Positions 34,729 to 44,696 of a stretch of DNA of 64,000 nt are shown piece after piece. The stretch's first letter is position 1. Every line of letters starts with the position of its first letter. The notes below the pieces were generated by a model. It had not been told where the DNA came from, did not search any database, and saw only the letters and a list, made by a program, of their open reading frames with translations. The translations under genes were made by a program, and so were the position numbers. Origin of the DNA: Pseudomonas sp. PB101 (GTDB taxonomy: Bacteria > Pseudomonadota > Gammaproteobacteria > Pseudomonadales > Pseudomonadaceae); NCBI RefSeq assembly GCF_009764265.1, contig NZ_RWIR01000035.1, positions 124,001-188,000 of the forward strand. The letters run 5' to 3'.

Positions 34729-35886
34729 TCACGCTTGCGCAGGACGCTCCCCCAGCGTCTCCTGGCCGCAGGCACCCGCCTGTGGCAGCAGGCTGATTTC
34801 GACACGTCGGTTGGCGGCGCGCCCGGCTTCGCTGTCATTGCCGCTGATCGGCTGGCTGGCGGCAAAGCCCTGGACCGCAAAGCAACTGTCGGAGATCTCG
34901 CCCATGCGCTGCATCCAGTCCCGTACGGCAGAGGCACGCGCGTGGGAGAGCTGGAAATTCTGCTGCTCACTGCCACGACCATCCGAATGCCCGCCAATGA
35001 CAATCAGCCAGCCGGGCCGGGCCTTGATGTCGACCAGGGCGCTGATCAGGATCTTGGTCGAACCCGGCTTGAGCTCGGCGCTGCCGGCCTCGAACAGCGA
35101 CAGGCTGTCCAGGTGCACCGGCGCGACAATAGTCGGTGGCGGTTGCAATAGATGCGCCAGGCGTTGCTCGGCAACGCCGGTCGAACCGAGCCACCAAGCA
35201 CCGCTGACCAGGCCCGTCACAACGGCTGCTGCGCACAGCCACCGGGCAACGGAACGCTTCGCCGGCGGCATTTCAGGCATGGGCAAAGGGTTGGGCGGCA
35301 ATATCACCACGGGCATCAACCCGGCTGGCGCCGGCTCCCTTGCAGGCGGCGAGAGTGTGCCCACCACAACGCTGCTGCGCTGCATGCGCCGGATCAGGCT
35401 CTCGATCTGCTGGCGCAAGGCATGCAAGGCCACCACCGGCGGTTGCGCCTGCAGCTCCAGGCGCTGCTGCAAACGCGCCAGCCCGCTGTCCAGTTGGAGC
35501 AGCTCGGGGAAGTGTTGTGCCCCCGGCGCCAGATTGCGCAACAACGCCTGCCACTGCACACACAACCAGGCCAGGATATCCAGGCGCACCGACGCCATGG
35601 GTGGCCAACAGGCTGCCCATTGGCCGCACAGGGTTTCGATTAGTGTCACGCCTTGGCTCATACCTTCCACGCCATGCCGCTGGCTGCGCGCCAAGGCAAA
35701 CGCGGCGGCCGTCTGCAGGTCTGCGCCGTTGTGTTCGAACAGTGCCAGGCACCACTGCTCCACTTTCGCCCAATCCACATCGGGACAGGCCGGGTGACCC
35801 AACTTCGCCAGCTCTTCGCGCAGCGCAATAAACTCACCATGACCGCGCGGATCACCGCCCAGCCGAATACGCATTTCAAATAGCAC
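34729..35886 (-). CDS. Type VI secretion VasL/ImpA_N-OmpA fusion protein
   Basis: 385 residues, last gene of the type VI operon. Residues about 1-120 are an ImpA/VasL N-terminal type domain (RLGGDPRGHGEFIALREELAK). A single membrane helix lies near 212-232 (WLCAAAVVTGLVSGAWWLGS), followed by a C-terminal OmpA peptidoglycan-binding domain (IGGHSDGRGSE, NRRVEISLLP). It probably anchors the complex to the cell wall. The OmpA part is very close to that of the protein at 55810-57549 at the other end of the operon. VasL-like proteins usually lack an OmpA domain. Confidence 0.78.
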   Translation of the reverse strand: MLFEMRIRLGGDPRGHGEFIALREELAKLGHPACPDVDWAKVEQWCLALFEHNGADLQTAAAFALARSQRHGVEGMSQGVTLIETLCGQWAACWPPMASVRLDILAWLCVQWQALLRNLAPGAQHFPELLQLDSGLARLQQRLELQAQPPVVALHALRQQIESLIRRMQRSSVVVGTLSPPAREPAPAGLMPVVILPPNPLPMPEMPPAKRSVARWLCAAAVVTGLVSGAWWLGSTGVAEQRLAHLLQPPPTIVAPVHLDSLSLFEAGSAELKPGSTKILISALVDIKARPGWLIVIGGHSDGRGSEQQNFQLSHARASAVRDWMQRMGEISDSCFAVQGFAASQPISGNDSEAGRAANRRVEISLLPQAGACGQETLGERPAQA

Positions 35887-35911
35887 CGTCAGCCTCCGTT
35901 GCTTTACAGGT

Positions 35912-36352
35912 TCAGGGTTTCGACAGCCATTGCTGTCGTTTCAGATGGCGCACCAGGACTTTGCCCTCCGCTGCCAGGGTGGTACCGAAGGTCACCTGCC
36001 GGCCGCTTTTGAGCTGGACATCGAGGCTGTACTCCAGATGGCCCGGCAAAGCCTGCTCGAGCAACGCGATGTTCACCGTCGCCAGGCGCGGCTCGTACTT
36101 GACCAGGGTGTTTTGCATGGCCCTCATCAGCACGTGCGCCGAGCCCGGCAGGCCCTGCAGGATCTGGCCCATGTCGGGAAGACCATAATCGGGCAAGTGC
36201 GCGAGGGTTCCTGCCCGGCTGTTGAGGATACGTTGCAGGTTGTCCAGTACCGACAGCGTGTGCTGGTCTTCTTCATTCACTTGATGCAGGTCCAGGTCAC
36301 CGTCGAAGTTCTGCAGCAGTGTTTCGTAAAGCGATGGATTGAGGTCAGGCAT
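35912..36352 (-). CDS. tssE: T6SS baseplate protein TssE
   Basis: 146-residue gp25-like wedge protein of the baseplate. Visible: SVLDNLQRILNSRAGT, the LPDYGLPD motif and YEPRL (conserved E of the gp25 fold). Start at 36352 is two bases after the tssJ stop; the longer frame to 36457 lies inside tssJ. Confidence 0.9.
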   Translation of the reverse strand: MPDLNPSLYETLLQNFDGDLDLHQVNEEDQHTLSVLDNLQRILNSRAGTLAHLPDYGLPDMGQILQGLPGSAHVLMRAMQNTLVKYEPRLATVNIALLEQALPGHLEYSLDVQLKSGRQVTFGTTLAAEGKVLVRHLKRQQWLSKP

Positions 36353-36354
36353 GG

Positions 36355-36891
36355 TCAGTCCCGGGCCAATGCACGCAGGGTCAATTGGTTGTCCCCCAGC
36401 TCGATGACCCGCGCCCGGTCCGGGTCGAGATCGTCGCGGTTCAAGGTCAGGCGCCAAGTATTCATCTGCACATCGGGGTTACGAAACAGCGCGACCACCG
36501 TGACGAAACGCGCGTCCTTGTCCAGCGGCACATCCAGTTTCGCGCCCTCGCCAGGCTTGATCACCAGCGCCCGGGTATCGAGCAAATTGCCGGCCAGCGC
36601 CTGCTCGTCGCCACCGAGCAGGCTGTCGTAGGAAGCCCTGTGCAGTGCCTTGCTGTCGCTCAGTTGATAGACCCGTACCAGCGTCGGGACCGACATCGCA
36701 TTCATGTCCGCAACATCAGTGTTGATGGCCGTGCGGGCACTGAAATCCAGGCGCAGGTCTTTCACCTGTTTGTAGAAAATCGAACGGGTGGCAGATGCCG
36801 TGCCTTCCGAGACAGTCTGAGTGACACCACAGCCGGCGAGCACTACCGCCAGCGTCGTCAGGATCAATGAATTACCAACGGTACGCGACAT
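36355..36891 (-). CDS. tssJ: T6SS outer-membrane lipoprotein TssJ
   Basis: 178 residues with a lipoprotein signal ending LAGC (Cys about 21). The mature part has the TssJ beta-sandwich features (LRLDFSARTAINTD, VRVYQL) and binds the periplasmic tail of TssM. Its start overlaps the end of tssG by 20 bases. Confidence 0.88.
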   Translation of the reverse strand: MSRTVGNSLILTTLAVVLAGCGVTQTVSEGTASATRSIFYKQVKDLRLDFSARTAINTDVADMNAMSVPTLVRVYQLSDSKALHRASYDSLLGGDEQALAGNLLDTRALVIKPGEGAKLDVPLDKDARFVTVVALFRNPDVQMNTWRLTLNRDDLDPDRARVIELGDNQLTLRALARD

Positions 36892-37969
36892 GCTGTGCTT
36901 CCCTGTTCCGAGTGTTTTTCGTCAGGCCCTGATAGCGGCCCAGATTGATAGTGATGGTGTCGTGTTCCCCGCCCTGCCAGGTGTCACAGCCCGAACCCAG
37001 CATGCCGGTCATGCCCAGGCGGATCGGCGCCCGCCCCAGCACCGGTTGCGGCAAGCTGCGCACCGGCAGCGATAACTGCAGCCTGGCGGTGCAGCGCCAG
37101 CCCAGGTAGACCCGCAGCAACACCAGCAGGTCGTTGTACAACTGGCCATCAGGCAACCAGCCCCGTGCTTCGTCCCGGTCCCGGGTGAACAGTGCCAGGT
37201 GCAGCTGGCTGTTGGCGTCGAACCCGTTGTTCCCCAGCGGCGTGCCCTGGGACAGACTGACCGGACTACGCGCCGACAAGCTCGCCGGATGGACCAGGGG
37301 GATTTTCTGCGGCCAGTGCGGCGTGATCCTCGCCCGGGTTTCAGGCGCCAGCAACGACACCAGCGCAGTGATGCCTTCGGCATTGCGGGTGGGCATACGC
37401 ATCACACTGAGCAGCGCAAGAAAGCGCGAAACCGGCGTGGCAATCCGCTTGGCCGTGCCGGGAATCCCCAGTCCCACCAGGCCCAGCAAGCACTGGGAAG
37501 TCGCATCGCTGCCGCCGGACTCGAAGGTGGCCGGGTAGGAATACTTGCGCCAGATCCGATAGAACTGGGTGAAGATCCGGTGGTTGAAAATATCCAGAAA
37601 TGCCTCAAGCGCCTCATGCCCGTCGCGGCGCTGGGCAATGTCGTCGACAAAGGCCGTCGGCAATGGCGAGTCGACGCCGTACAAGCCCAACAGCCGGGTG
37701 CGCACGGTCGCCGGGCGCAGCGGTTGGCGGTCGTCGATTTCGATGGCCTTCAGTTCACCGGCAGGAAAGCCCATGCCGGGGTCCGGGCGAAAGCGTACCG
37801 GGTCGTCCGCCGGTTGGCTGGTACTGCCCAGCGGCGGATGGCCTGGCAGGGCTTGCTCCAGCAACTGGCAGAACCGGTACAGACTCGCTTCGGCCACCCG
37901 CCCTTCCAGCGCTTCGAGCAATCCGCCGGCTTTCAGCCGGGAATACGCTGACTGTGGTTCTCGTTCCAT
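36872..37969 (-). CDS. tssG: T6SS baseplate protein TssG
   Basis: 365 residues, VasB/ImpH family, from ATG 37969 (the frame upstream lies in tssF). YRFCQLLEQALPG near the N terminus, the GFPAGEL motif and FNHRIFTQFYRIWRKY are typical. With TssF, TssE and TssK it forms the baseplate wedge. Start overlaps tssF by 37 bases. Confidence 0.9.
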   Translation of the reverse strand: MEREPQSAYSRLKAGGLLEALEGRVAEASLYRFCQLLEQALPGHPPLGSTSQPADDPVRFRPDPGMGFPAGELKAIEIDDRQPLRPATVRTRLLGLYGVDSPLPTAFVDDIAQRRDGHEALEAFLDIFNHRIFTQFYRIWRKYSYPATFESGGSDATSQCLLGLVGLGIPGTAKRIATPVSRFLALLSVMRMPTRNAEGITALVSLLAPETRARITPHWPQKIPLVHPASLSARSPVSLSQGTPLGNNGFDANSQLHLALFTRDRDEARGWLPDGQLYNDLLVLLRVYLGWRCTARLQLSLPVRSLPQPVLGRAPIRLGMTGMLGSGCDTWQGGEHDTITINLGRYQGLTKNTRNREAQHVAYRW

Positions 37970-39702
37970 CGCAGGCACTTTCCAGTAGGTTGAAGGATCA
38001 GCGTGAGCTGGTTGAACAGGTGAATGTCGGCGTACAGCGCGAAGAAGCGATGGAGCATTTCGCCGAACAGGCTGATGTCGCCCTCGCCGCAAAAACCATG
38101 GGCGTCGAGGGTCACTTCGATGTCCACGCCGCGCAGCAGAAAGCCCTTTTCGAACCGCTGCACCAGGTGGTGCCTGACTTCGACGATAGCCGCCAGGCGA
38201 CGGCGGTTCAGCTCGCTACCGCTCCAGTCGTACAGCGCCAGGGTGCCGCGCAGCACTTCGGCGTTATCGAGCATCGGCAGGAAGTTGGAACCCAGGTGAC
38301 TGAGTACTCGCCAGTGGAAACGATCGCGGTTCGGCGGATAGCACGGCAAGGTCGGGGCGCTCAGATTGCGCACGCGCAAGCCGCTCAAGGCGGTGTCGAC
38401 CAGCCTATCAAGCAGGGTGCTTTGCAGCGCCTTGCGGGGCAGCAGGCCGTGGGTCCCGGTCAGTTGCAGGGACAGGCTCTGGCTGCCCTGCAAGCGATCC
38501 TGATCGAAGCCGTCGCCCCCGAGAATCAGCCAGGTATCGTGCAGGCCATTGGCACCTCGCTTGAGGCGGGTATGGAAGTAACGCTCGGGCGCCTCGTCGC
38601 GCAACATTCCGCCCTTGTGACGAAAACTGCTGAAGGGCACATAGTCCAGACGCTCGGTGTTCTTCGATGCGGTGACCTGGTCCACCGAGTAGATTTCCGT
38701 GTGACCGTCCTGCAGGCGCATCGGACGCAACAGGTAGTCGGTTTGCAATGGATCCAGCGGCATCGGATCGGCTTCCAGGGAGAACAGATTGATCACCGGT
38801 ACCGCATGCAGGCGAAGGTGTTCGGCGTTCAGGTTGAATGCCTGCGGCCACGACTCGCGCAGGACCACCTCCAGTTCGAACCAGGGCATATCCGCAGTGA
38901 TGTTCACCTGCTCCAGGCCATGGAGAGTGACGAACATGAACTTCTCGCGGAAGGTGAAATATTCCAGCAGCAACTGATAGCCGCTGAACGCGCTGTCGCC
39001 CTTTGGCCACAAGCGATCCTCATCGGCAAAGCCTTTAGGCGCGAAATGACCTGCCAGCGCAACGCGCGGCGCTTCGCCCGGCAAGCGCACATACATTGCG
39101 TCGGCATTCAGGGTCAGGGCCTGATGCAGCGCGCTGGCCAGGGGGGCATCGGCGTTCAGGTACATCGGCACGCGGCTGAGGTCGATCTGGCTCCAGTCGA
39201 TCGCCGTGGCGCAGGCAAACCGCAGGCGCAGCAGCGAGCGGCCGTCGGGCTCATGGTCCAGGCGCAAGGATTGCAATTCGATGGGTTGCAGCCGCAGGTC
39301 CTGGGTGGTGGTGTAACGGCATACGGTACGCTGTGGCCCGATGGGTTGCGAGAGCACCTCCTGGCCGGCGGCGATCAGCTCGCTGCGCCTGATCTGTGCC
39401 AGTTCCACCTGGAACTCGACGATCGACAGCGAGGGAATGGTGCGCAGGTAATGGGGCCACAACAGGCTGACCAGGCCTTCGGTCAACTCCGGCAAGTCGT
39501 CGTCGAGCTTTTCGCGCAGGCGCCCCATCAAGAAAGCGAAGCCCTCGAACAGGCGCTCCACATAGGGATCGCGGGCGCCGGGTTTGTCCAGGTTCAACTG
39601 CGCCGCGCGGTCGGGGAACGCTTGCGCAAACTCCTGCCCGGCTTCGCGCAGATAGCGCATTTCGGCGTCGTAATAACGCAGTGTCAGATTATCCATGCTC
39701 AC
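37933..39702 (-). CDS. tssF: T6SS baseplate protein TssF
   Basis: 589 residues, VasA/ImpG family, normal length. N-terminal LRYYDAEMRYLREAGQEFA, then DPYVERLFEGFAFLMGRL and LWPHYLRTIPS are diagnostic. Partner of TssG in the wedge. 21 bases after the tssA stop. Confidence 0.92.
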   Translation of the reverse strand: MSMDNLTLRYYDAEMRYLREAGQEFAQAFPDRAAQLNLDKPGARDPYVERLFEGFAFLMGRLREKLDDDLPELTEGLVSLLWPHYLRTIPSLSIVEFQVELAQIRRSELIAAGQEVLSQPIGPQRTVCRYTTTQDLRLQPIELQSLRLDHEPDGRSLLRLRFACATAIDWSQIDLSRVPMYLNADAPLASALHQALTLNADAMYVRLPGEAPRVALAGHFAPKGFADEDRLWPKGDSAFSGYQLLLEYFTFREKFMFVTLHGLEQVNITADMPWFELEVVLRESWPQAFNLNAEHLRLHAVPVINLFSLEADPMPLDPLQTDYLLRPMRLQDGHTEIYSVDQVTASKNTERLDYVPFSSFRHKGGMLRDEAPERYFHTRLKRGANGLHDTWLILGGDGFDQDRLQGSQSLSLQLTGTHGLLPRKALQSTLLDRLVDTALSGLRVRNLSAPTLPCYPPNRDRFHWRVLSHLGSNFLPMLDNAEVLRGTLALYDWSGSELNRRRLAAIVEVRHHLVQRFEKGFLLRGVDIEVTLDAHGFCGEGDISLFGEMLHRFFALYADIHLFNQLTLILQPTGKCLRWNENHSQRIPG

Positions 39703-39723
39703 ATAAATCCTGATAAATGAGGT

Positions 39724-41331
39724 TCAGCCGCACAGCACGGAGGCGCGTACCGGATCGATGGCGACCAGCGCCGCCAGCAACGTGTCCATGCGCCTGTCCA
39801 GGGCGGGCTTGTCGACAGCGTTGCGCTGCGCTTTCAGGCGCGTCAGTTTGAGCAGGCGTGCCTTGACCTCGAAATTCAATTCCGGCTCCCAGTGCACCAA
39901 CGCCTGGCGCTCGGCCGTGGCCTCCAGCTCACCGAGCAGGTGCAGGGCCAGGTCGTTCTTGCCACATTGCTCGGCCACCCGCGCCATCAGCAGGCGCAGC
40001 AGCCAGCGCTGGCGGCCGGTGTGAATGTCCGGGCGCGCGGCCAGCCAGGCCAGCGCATGCTCGACGCCGTCGCTGTCGGCCTGGGCCAGTGCTTCGCTCT
40101 CCAGCGAGAGAATCTCGACGTCGGCCAACACCGTTGGCGCAGCCGCTAAGGGCAGGAGCTGACGCGACTGATCGGCGCTGACATGCTGAGCGATCCATTC
40201 ACGGGTGGTCTCGTCGGCGAACGGTGTACCGTCGTTCCACCCCAGCAACTCAAGGCCCGGCAGACGCTCGAGGAACATGCCCAGGTCGCGCTTGACGATG
40301 TCGGCCCAGCCGTCGTGAGGCGCCGGTAGTTTGCTCAGGGCCTGGACCAGGTACCACTGCAGGTCCAGCCAGAAATGGTTGACCCCCTCGGCGAATATCC
40401 ATTCGACCTGAACAAGCAATTCGCTCCAGTTCTGTTGCTGATACAAGCGCTTGAGTTTCGCCCTGGATTCTCCCCTGGGCGGTGAAAGACGCGTCGTGCC
40501 GCTGGCGTCCTGTAGCGGCGGCTCGTGCAAGGTATCCCAGCGCAAACTTTTCATCAGGCGATGCGCCGCCAGCCAGCCCAGGGGCTGGTCACGCAGGTAG
40601 TCGGCCAGCGTCCGGCCGCCTCTCAGCAGGTCGCGCCCGGACTTGATGGCCAGACTGTCCGGCGCGCTGGCCTGGCTGTGCGGCGCGCAGGCCTGGCTGA
40701 CGGAATCGTGGCTGGCGCTGTGTTGCGGCACCACCGCATCGACCCCACCAGACTGCGCCAGGCGCGCCGACAACGCCCCATGCAACGCATCCAGCTGCGG
40801 CCGCTGATCCTTGGGCCAGGCTTGCAACCCATGTTCCAGCCAGGCCAGCGCCGCCGCCGTGCGTTCCGCCTCGGCCTTGACCACTTCAGGGTAAAGCGAC
40901 AGACAATCCAGCACTTTGGCACTGGTCAACCATTCCAGGGCCATCTTGCGGCTGTTGGCCCTCACGGGAAGCACATCGCCCGAGTACCGTTCGACCAACG
41001 CAGCCAGCAGGCTGATGCCGTCGGCCAACCCTGTCTCACCGTCCTTCTGCAGGCGTGCCCACAGGTAATACGTGGCGATGCGCAAATCCTTGCTGCGCTG
41101 GCCGAGCAATTTCTCCGCCAGTTGAATGACCTCGTCGACGTTCGCGCCGGAGAGCTTGTTGACCTCTTCGCGCATGCGCTGGAAGTCATCGTCATAGCCC
41201 GGGTCTTCACCGACCGGCGACTGCGCGCTGATGGGCTGCAACCAGGATTGCCAACAGTCGGCCTGGGTACGGGCAAGGGCCAGCGGGTCACGTTCGCCGA
41301 GGCAACGGGTGATCAGTTTGAGCAGGCTCAT
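39724..41331 (-). CDS. tssA: T6SS cap/assembly protein TssA
   Basis: 535 residues with an N-terminal ImpA_N domain (about 50-170; RMREEVNKLSGANVDEVI and WARLQKDGETGLADG) and a VasJ-type C-terminal region. TssA primes baseplate and tail polymerisation. ATG 41331 overlaps the tssM stop by four bases (ATGA). Confidence 0.87.
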   Translation of the reverse strand: MSLLKLITRCLGERDPLALARTQADCWQSWLQPISAQSPVGEDPGYDDDFQRMREEVNKLSGANVDEVIQLAEKLLGQRSKDLRIATYYLWARLQKDGETGLADGISLLAALVERYSGDVLPVRANSRKMALEWLTSAKVLDCLSLYPEVVKAEAERTAAALAWLEHGLQAWPKDQRPQLDALHGALSARLAQSGGVDAVVPQHSASHDSVSQACAPHSQASAPDSLAIKSGRDLLRGGRTLADYLRDQPLGWLAAHRLMKSLRWDTLHEPPLQDASGTTRLSPPRGESRAKLKRLYQQQNWSELLVQVEWIFAEGVNHFWLDLQWYLVQALSKLPAPHDGWADIVKRDLGMFLERLPGLELLGWNDGTPFADETTREWIAQHVSADQSRQLLPLAAAPTVLADVEILSLESEALAQADSDGVEHALAWLAARPDIHTGRQRWLLRLLMARVAEQCGKNDLALHLLGELEATAERQALVHWEPELNFEVKARLLKLTRLKAQRNAVDKPALDRRMDTLLAALVAIDPVRASVLCG

Positions 41332-44300
41332 GGGTAACTTCCATTCTGCGCATAGGGCTGTGCTTGAGAGCCTTCGCCGAGAAATATCTGCCCCGGCAAT
41401 TCAAAGCCGCGCAACTTGAGCAACGCCAGCGGCCCTGCGCCCAGTTCAGTGCGCAGGTACCAGGTCAGGTCGAGGCCGTCCGGGGCCCGAAGCTGCACGC
41501 GGTACTGGCTGTCGGTGTCGTTCAGCGCGGTGATTTTTGCCTGTTCGAGCAGGCGGATCAGGCCCCAGGTGCCTTCGTAATCGCCGTAGAGACGTTCATT
41601 GGCCAGCACGCTGATCCACAGCAAACGCGTGCCCGGATGCTGGCTGAAGCCCGGCCAGCTGAAGCGCTGCCAGCGTTCCTTCTGGTTGAAGTACTCATGC
41701 TTTTCGCCGTTGAGGATGAAAGTGGTCTGCACCACGTCGCGCACCGGCTTGCCGCGCAGTTCGAAGCTCAGGCCCATGCCGCCGTCGGTGTAGAGCACGT
41801 CGGCGAGGTGGCTGAGCTGGTTGATCGCCGCGAGGAACTTCGGGTTGAAGTGCAGGCGCTGGCTGTGCCGCGAATCGGCCACCCAGCGGCTGCCTTCCTT
41901 GCGCAGCACGCCGCCCAATTGCTGCTGGAGGAACTGGTCGATGCGCCCGGCGTCGGCGCGGATCATCTGCCCGAGCATCGGCAGCGAGGCATCGCTGCCG
42001 GTGGCGGCAAAGGGGTAGCGCCCGGCAAACGCGCCCTGCCAGTCACGCACGATCGCCCGTTGCCACTGGCTGTTGAGCCCCGCCACCGAGGGTTGCAGCA
42101 CCCGTTGCCAGGCCTGCTCCAGCGGTTGCACGAACAGCGCCTGGCCGATGCCGTCCCATTCGGCGCCGAGGCTGGCGGCGAGCAGGCTGCCGTAGGCCTG
42201 GGTGTCGGTGAGGTCGACGCTGTGGCCTTGGAAAACTGATTGCGCCAGGGCCTGAGTCATCGCCTGGGGATTGGGCGCGTTGCTCACTTGCTGCAACTTC
42301 AGGCGCACCCGGGTGACGCGGTTGAGGAAGGCTTGCAGGCTCAGGCGTTCGTTGTCGTTCTGGTTGTCGACGTCTTTGCCCAGCAAGGTCAACAGCGGGC
42401 CAAAGGTGGCGTCCAGTGGGCTGCCAGTGCCGGGCACGCCCTGTTCGATTACCGGAACCGGCTCCTTGCCGAGCAGTTGCTGCGCCGACTGCACCAGCGA
42501 GTCGGCCAGCGCCTGACGACGGGTGCCGGCCTGGCCCTGATAGGCCAGGGTGTTCATCAGCGCGATCAGCGGCGACTGGCGCACATCGCTCATCAGCGCC
42601 AACTGGTCGATCACCTCGCCGAGGCTGTCGACCGGTTGCCAGCGCAGTTGGTTGAGGAAGTCCAGCCAGGCGTGGGCGTAGTCCTGGAAGTAACGTTCGG
42701 TCAGGCGCTGCTTGAGCTGCTCCGGGCTCAAGTCGGCGGCGAGACGCGCCGGGTTGTCGCTGAGCACCCAGTCGATCTCCTCGCGGCGCGCCTCGGCGAT
42801 GGCGTCGATGGCCGGGCGCACCTGGCCTTCCCAGGCCTGGCGGGTGAACACGCCGGGGACCTCGGCTGAAGTGGTAAACAACGCCGCGGCTTCGGTGTCG
42901 CCGACCATCTGCGCCAGGCTGAGCGCCGGCGCGTGATTGGCCGCGCTGTCGAGCACGGTCTGGTACAGGCTGGCTTCGCCGTTGCGCTGGCCCAGTTGGC
43001 TGATCAGCACCTGCCGCACCTGGGCGACCAGCTTGGGATCGGCGTCGATGCGCCAGTCCGGGTGGGTGGCCAGTTGTTCGGCGTAGAACTGCCAAAGGGT
43101 TGGGGTCAGTGCGTGCCAGAGGCCTGGTGAGTAGCCGGTGCTTTGCGGTTCGACTTCCACCAAGGCTTGGGTGAGAAAGGCCGGATCGGTTTTTTCCGGG
43201 CGCGCCAGCATCAGGTAGGCCTTGAGCTGCGCGTAGGCGGCCGGGGCGCGCTTGGCGCGTTCGGGGCTGTCCGGTGGCAGCTTGACCAGGGCGTTGAGGC
43301 GGGCCTTGAGGGTGGCCGCTGCCGGGTCACGCAACAGGCGCTGATTGGCCTCGACGTAACGCGGCCAGAGCGTGGCCAATAGCGCATCGTTCTGGTTCAG
43401 GCCGAAACGCTGATGCCATGGTGAGCCGTGGCTGGCGCGGTAATCCAGGCGGCCGAGTTCGCGGGTCAGTTCGTTGAGGGCGCTGAGTTGTGCGTCACCG
43501 GGGGTGGCTTGCTGAAGTGCGGTCAGCGAGGTTTGCAAATGGTGAATCTGCACGCGGTTGCTGATGAACGACAGCAGCAGGCCGGCGCTCCAGACCAGGG
43601 CCAAGGTCAAAACCAAACCGTAGGCGATGCGCGGGGCGCTCCAGCCGAGGCGACGGCTTGGTTGTTTTGGCTCGCCGAGCACGCCGTGCCACGCCGGGTC
43701 CATGGACCAGAAGTGATCGTCTTCTTCAATCGTTTCTTCGCTCAATGGCAAGCTGAACCACAACCCGCGCAACGGCACGCTTTGACGGGAACCGCCGAAC
43801 CAAGGCGTCAATGTCTGGCGCCAACGAACCACACCTTCAACCTCCAGGTCCCGCGCCAGACGCACCAGGAAGTCATGCGCCATGGCCTTGTTCATCTGCG
43901 CCCAACCCTCTTGGCGCATGGGGCCGAGCAGACCGTACAGCGACGTTTCGAGGTCTGCTGCGGTGAGGCGTGACGGTAGCGCGCAACCCACCGCCTGGCT
44001 CGGACGCTTGTCCTGCACCCAGTGACTGGCGCAGACCTGCCAAAGGTGCAGCGGCAACGACCAACCCAGCGTACGCGCCAACGCTTGCAGGTGCCGCGCG
44101 CCGCTGCCCATGACTTTACTGTCGGCGCACTGAGCGCTATCCAGCGCCCAGACCACCCCGTCGAGGGCACGCCAGCGGGTCAGGCGGCAACAGCGCTCAA
44201 GCACCGACTCGTCCAGTTCCTTCTGCACACTGCCGCCCCAGATCAGTACGGTGTCCTCGTCTTCCAGCCAATGGTCCTCGGTCAGGCCGGGGGCGATGGC

Positions 44301-44696
44301 CTTGATCTGCTCGGGCTCTCCAACGATGAGCAGCAAGCGGATCTTGTGGCGCCAGAAACGACCATGACTTTCGCGTAACGCCTCATCCATGGCCGGTTTG
44401 TCTTTACCGGAATCGTTTTTCACGGGCTGCGAAGCCGGCAGCCATGGCCCGATTATCAGCTGGCGCATACCGTTCAGCATCGTCTGCCAGGTCAACAGCG
44501 CCATGATGAACAATAACGCCCATAACAATGCGGCCTTGAGCAATACATCCAGCATCCAGGCACGAGTGACAGGCCCCGGCTCCATCCATAACCACCAAAC
44601 CGCAATCCCTGCAGCGATCAGCACCGCCAGGAACACAGCCAGCAATAAGGTCGTACGCCAGGCAGAGACTTTCAGGGATTCAGATTGTTGAGTCAT
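41328..44696 (-). CDS. tssM: T6SS membrane-complex protein TssM (IcmF)
   Basis: 1122 residues from ATG 44696. Two N-terminal membrane helices (about 14-36 and 45-65), cytoplasmic domain, a third helix near 380-400 (IAYGLVLTLALVWSAGLLL), and a large periplasmic IcmF-related/DUF1215 region ending with the TssJ-binding part. Where many TssM proteins carry a Walker A box, this one reads LLLIVGEPEQIK, with no GKS/T, so nucleotide binding is unlikely. The start overlaps the unknown membrane protein gene by 17 bases. Confidence 0.9.
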   Translation of the reverse strand: MTQQSESLKVSAWRTTLLLAVFLAVLIAAGIAVWWLWMEPGPVTRAWMLDVLLKAALLWALLFIMALLTWQTMLNGMRQLIIGPWLPASQPVKNDSGKDKPAMDEALRESHGRFWRHKIRLLLIVGEPEQIKAIAPGLTEDHWLEDEDTVLIWGGSVQKELDESVLERCCRLTRWRALDGVVWALDSAQCADSKVMGSGARHLQALARTLGWSLPLHLWQVCASHWVQDKRPSQAVGCALPSRLTAADLETSLYGLLGPMRQEGWAQMNKAMAHDFLVRLARDLEVEGVVRWRQTLTPWFGGSRQSVPLRGLWFSLPLSEETIEEDDHFWSMDPAWHGVLGEPKQPSRRLGWSAPRIAYGLVLTLALVWSAGLLLSFISNRVQIHHLQTSLTALQQATPGDAQLSALNELTRELGRLDYRASHGSPWHQRFGLNQNDALLATLWPRYVEANQRLLRDPAAATLKARLNALVKLPPDSPERAKRAPAAYAQLKAYLMLARPEKTDPAFLTQALVEVEPQSTGYSPGLWHALTPTLWQFYAEQLATHPDWRIDADPKLVAQVRQVLISQLGQRNGEASLYQTVLDSAANHAPALSLAQMVGDTEAAALFTTSAEVPGVFTRQAWEGQVRPAIDAIAEARREEIDWVLSDNPARLAADLSPEQLKQRLTERYFQDYAHAWLDFLNQLRWQPVDSLGEVIDQLALMSDVRQSPLIALMNTLAYQGQAGTRRQALADSLVQSAQQLLGKEPVPVIEQGVPGTGSPLDATFGPLLTLLGKDVDNQNDNERLSLQAFLNRVTRVRLKLQQVSNAPNPQAMTQALAQSVFQGHSVDLTDTQAYGSLLAASLGAEWDGIGQALFVQPLEQAWQRVLQPSVAGLNSQWQRAIVRDWQGAFAGRYPFAATGSDASLPMLGQMIRADAGRIDQFLQQQLGGVLRKEGSRWVADSRHSQRLHFNPKFLAAINQLSHLADVLYTDGGMGLSFELRGKPVRDVVQTTFILNGEKHEYFNQKERWQRFSWPGFSQHPGTRLLWISVLANERLYGDYEGTWGLIRLLEQAKITALNDTDSQYRVQLRAPDGLDLTWYLRTELGAGPLALLKLRGFELPGQIFLGEGSQAQPYAQNGSYP

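Noticed and set aside
37600..39720. 706-codon open frame opposite tssF/tssG
   Set aside because: Antisense shadow of two clear type VI genes; no motif and no ribosome site.
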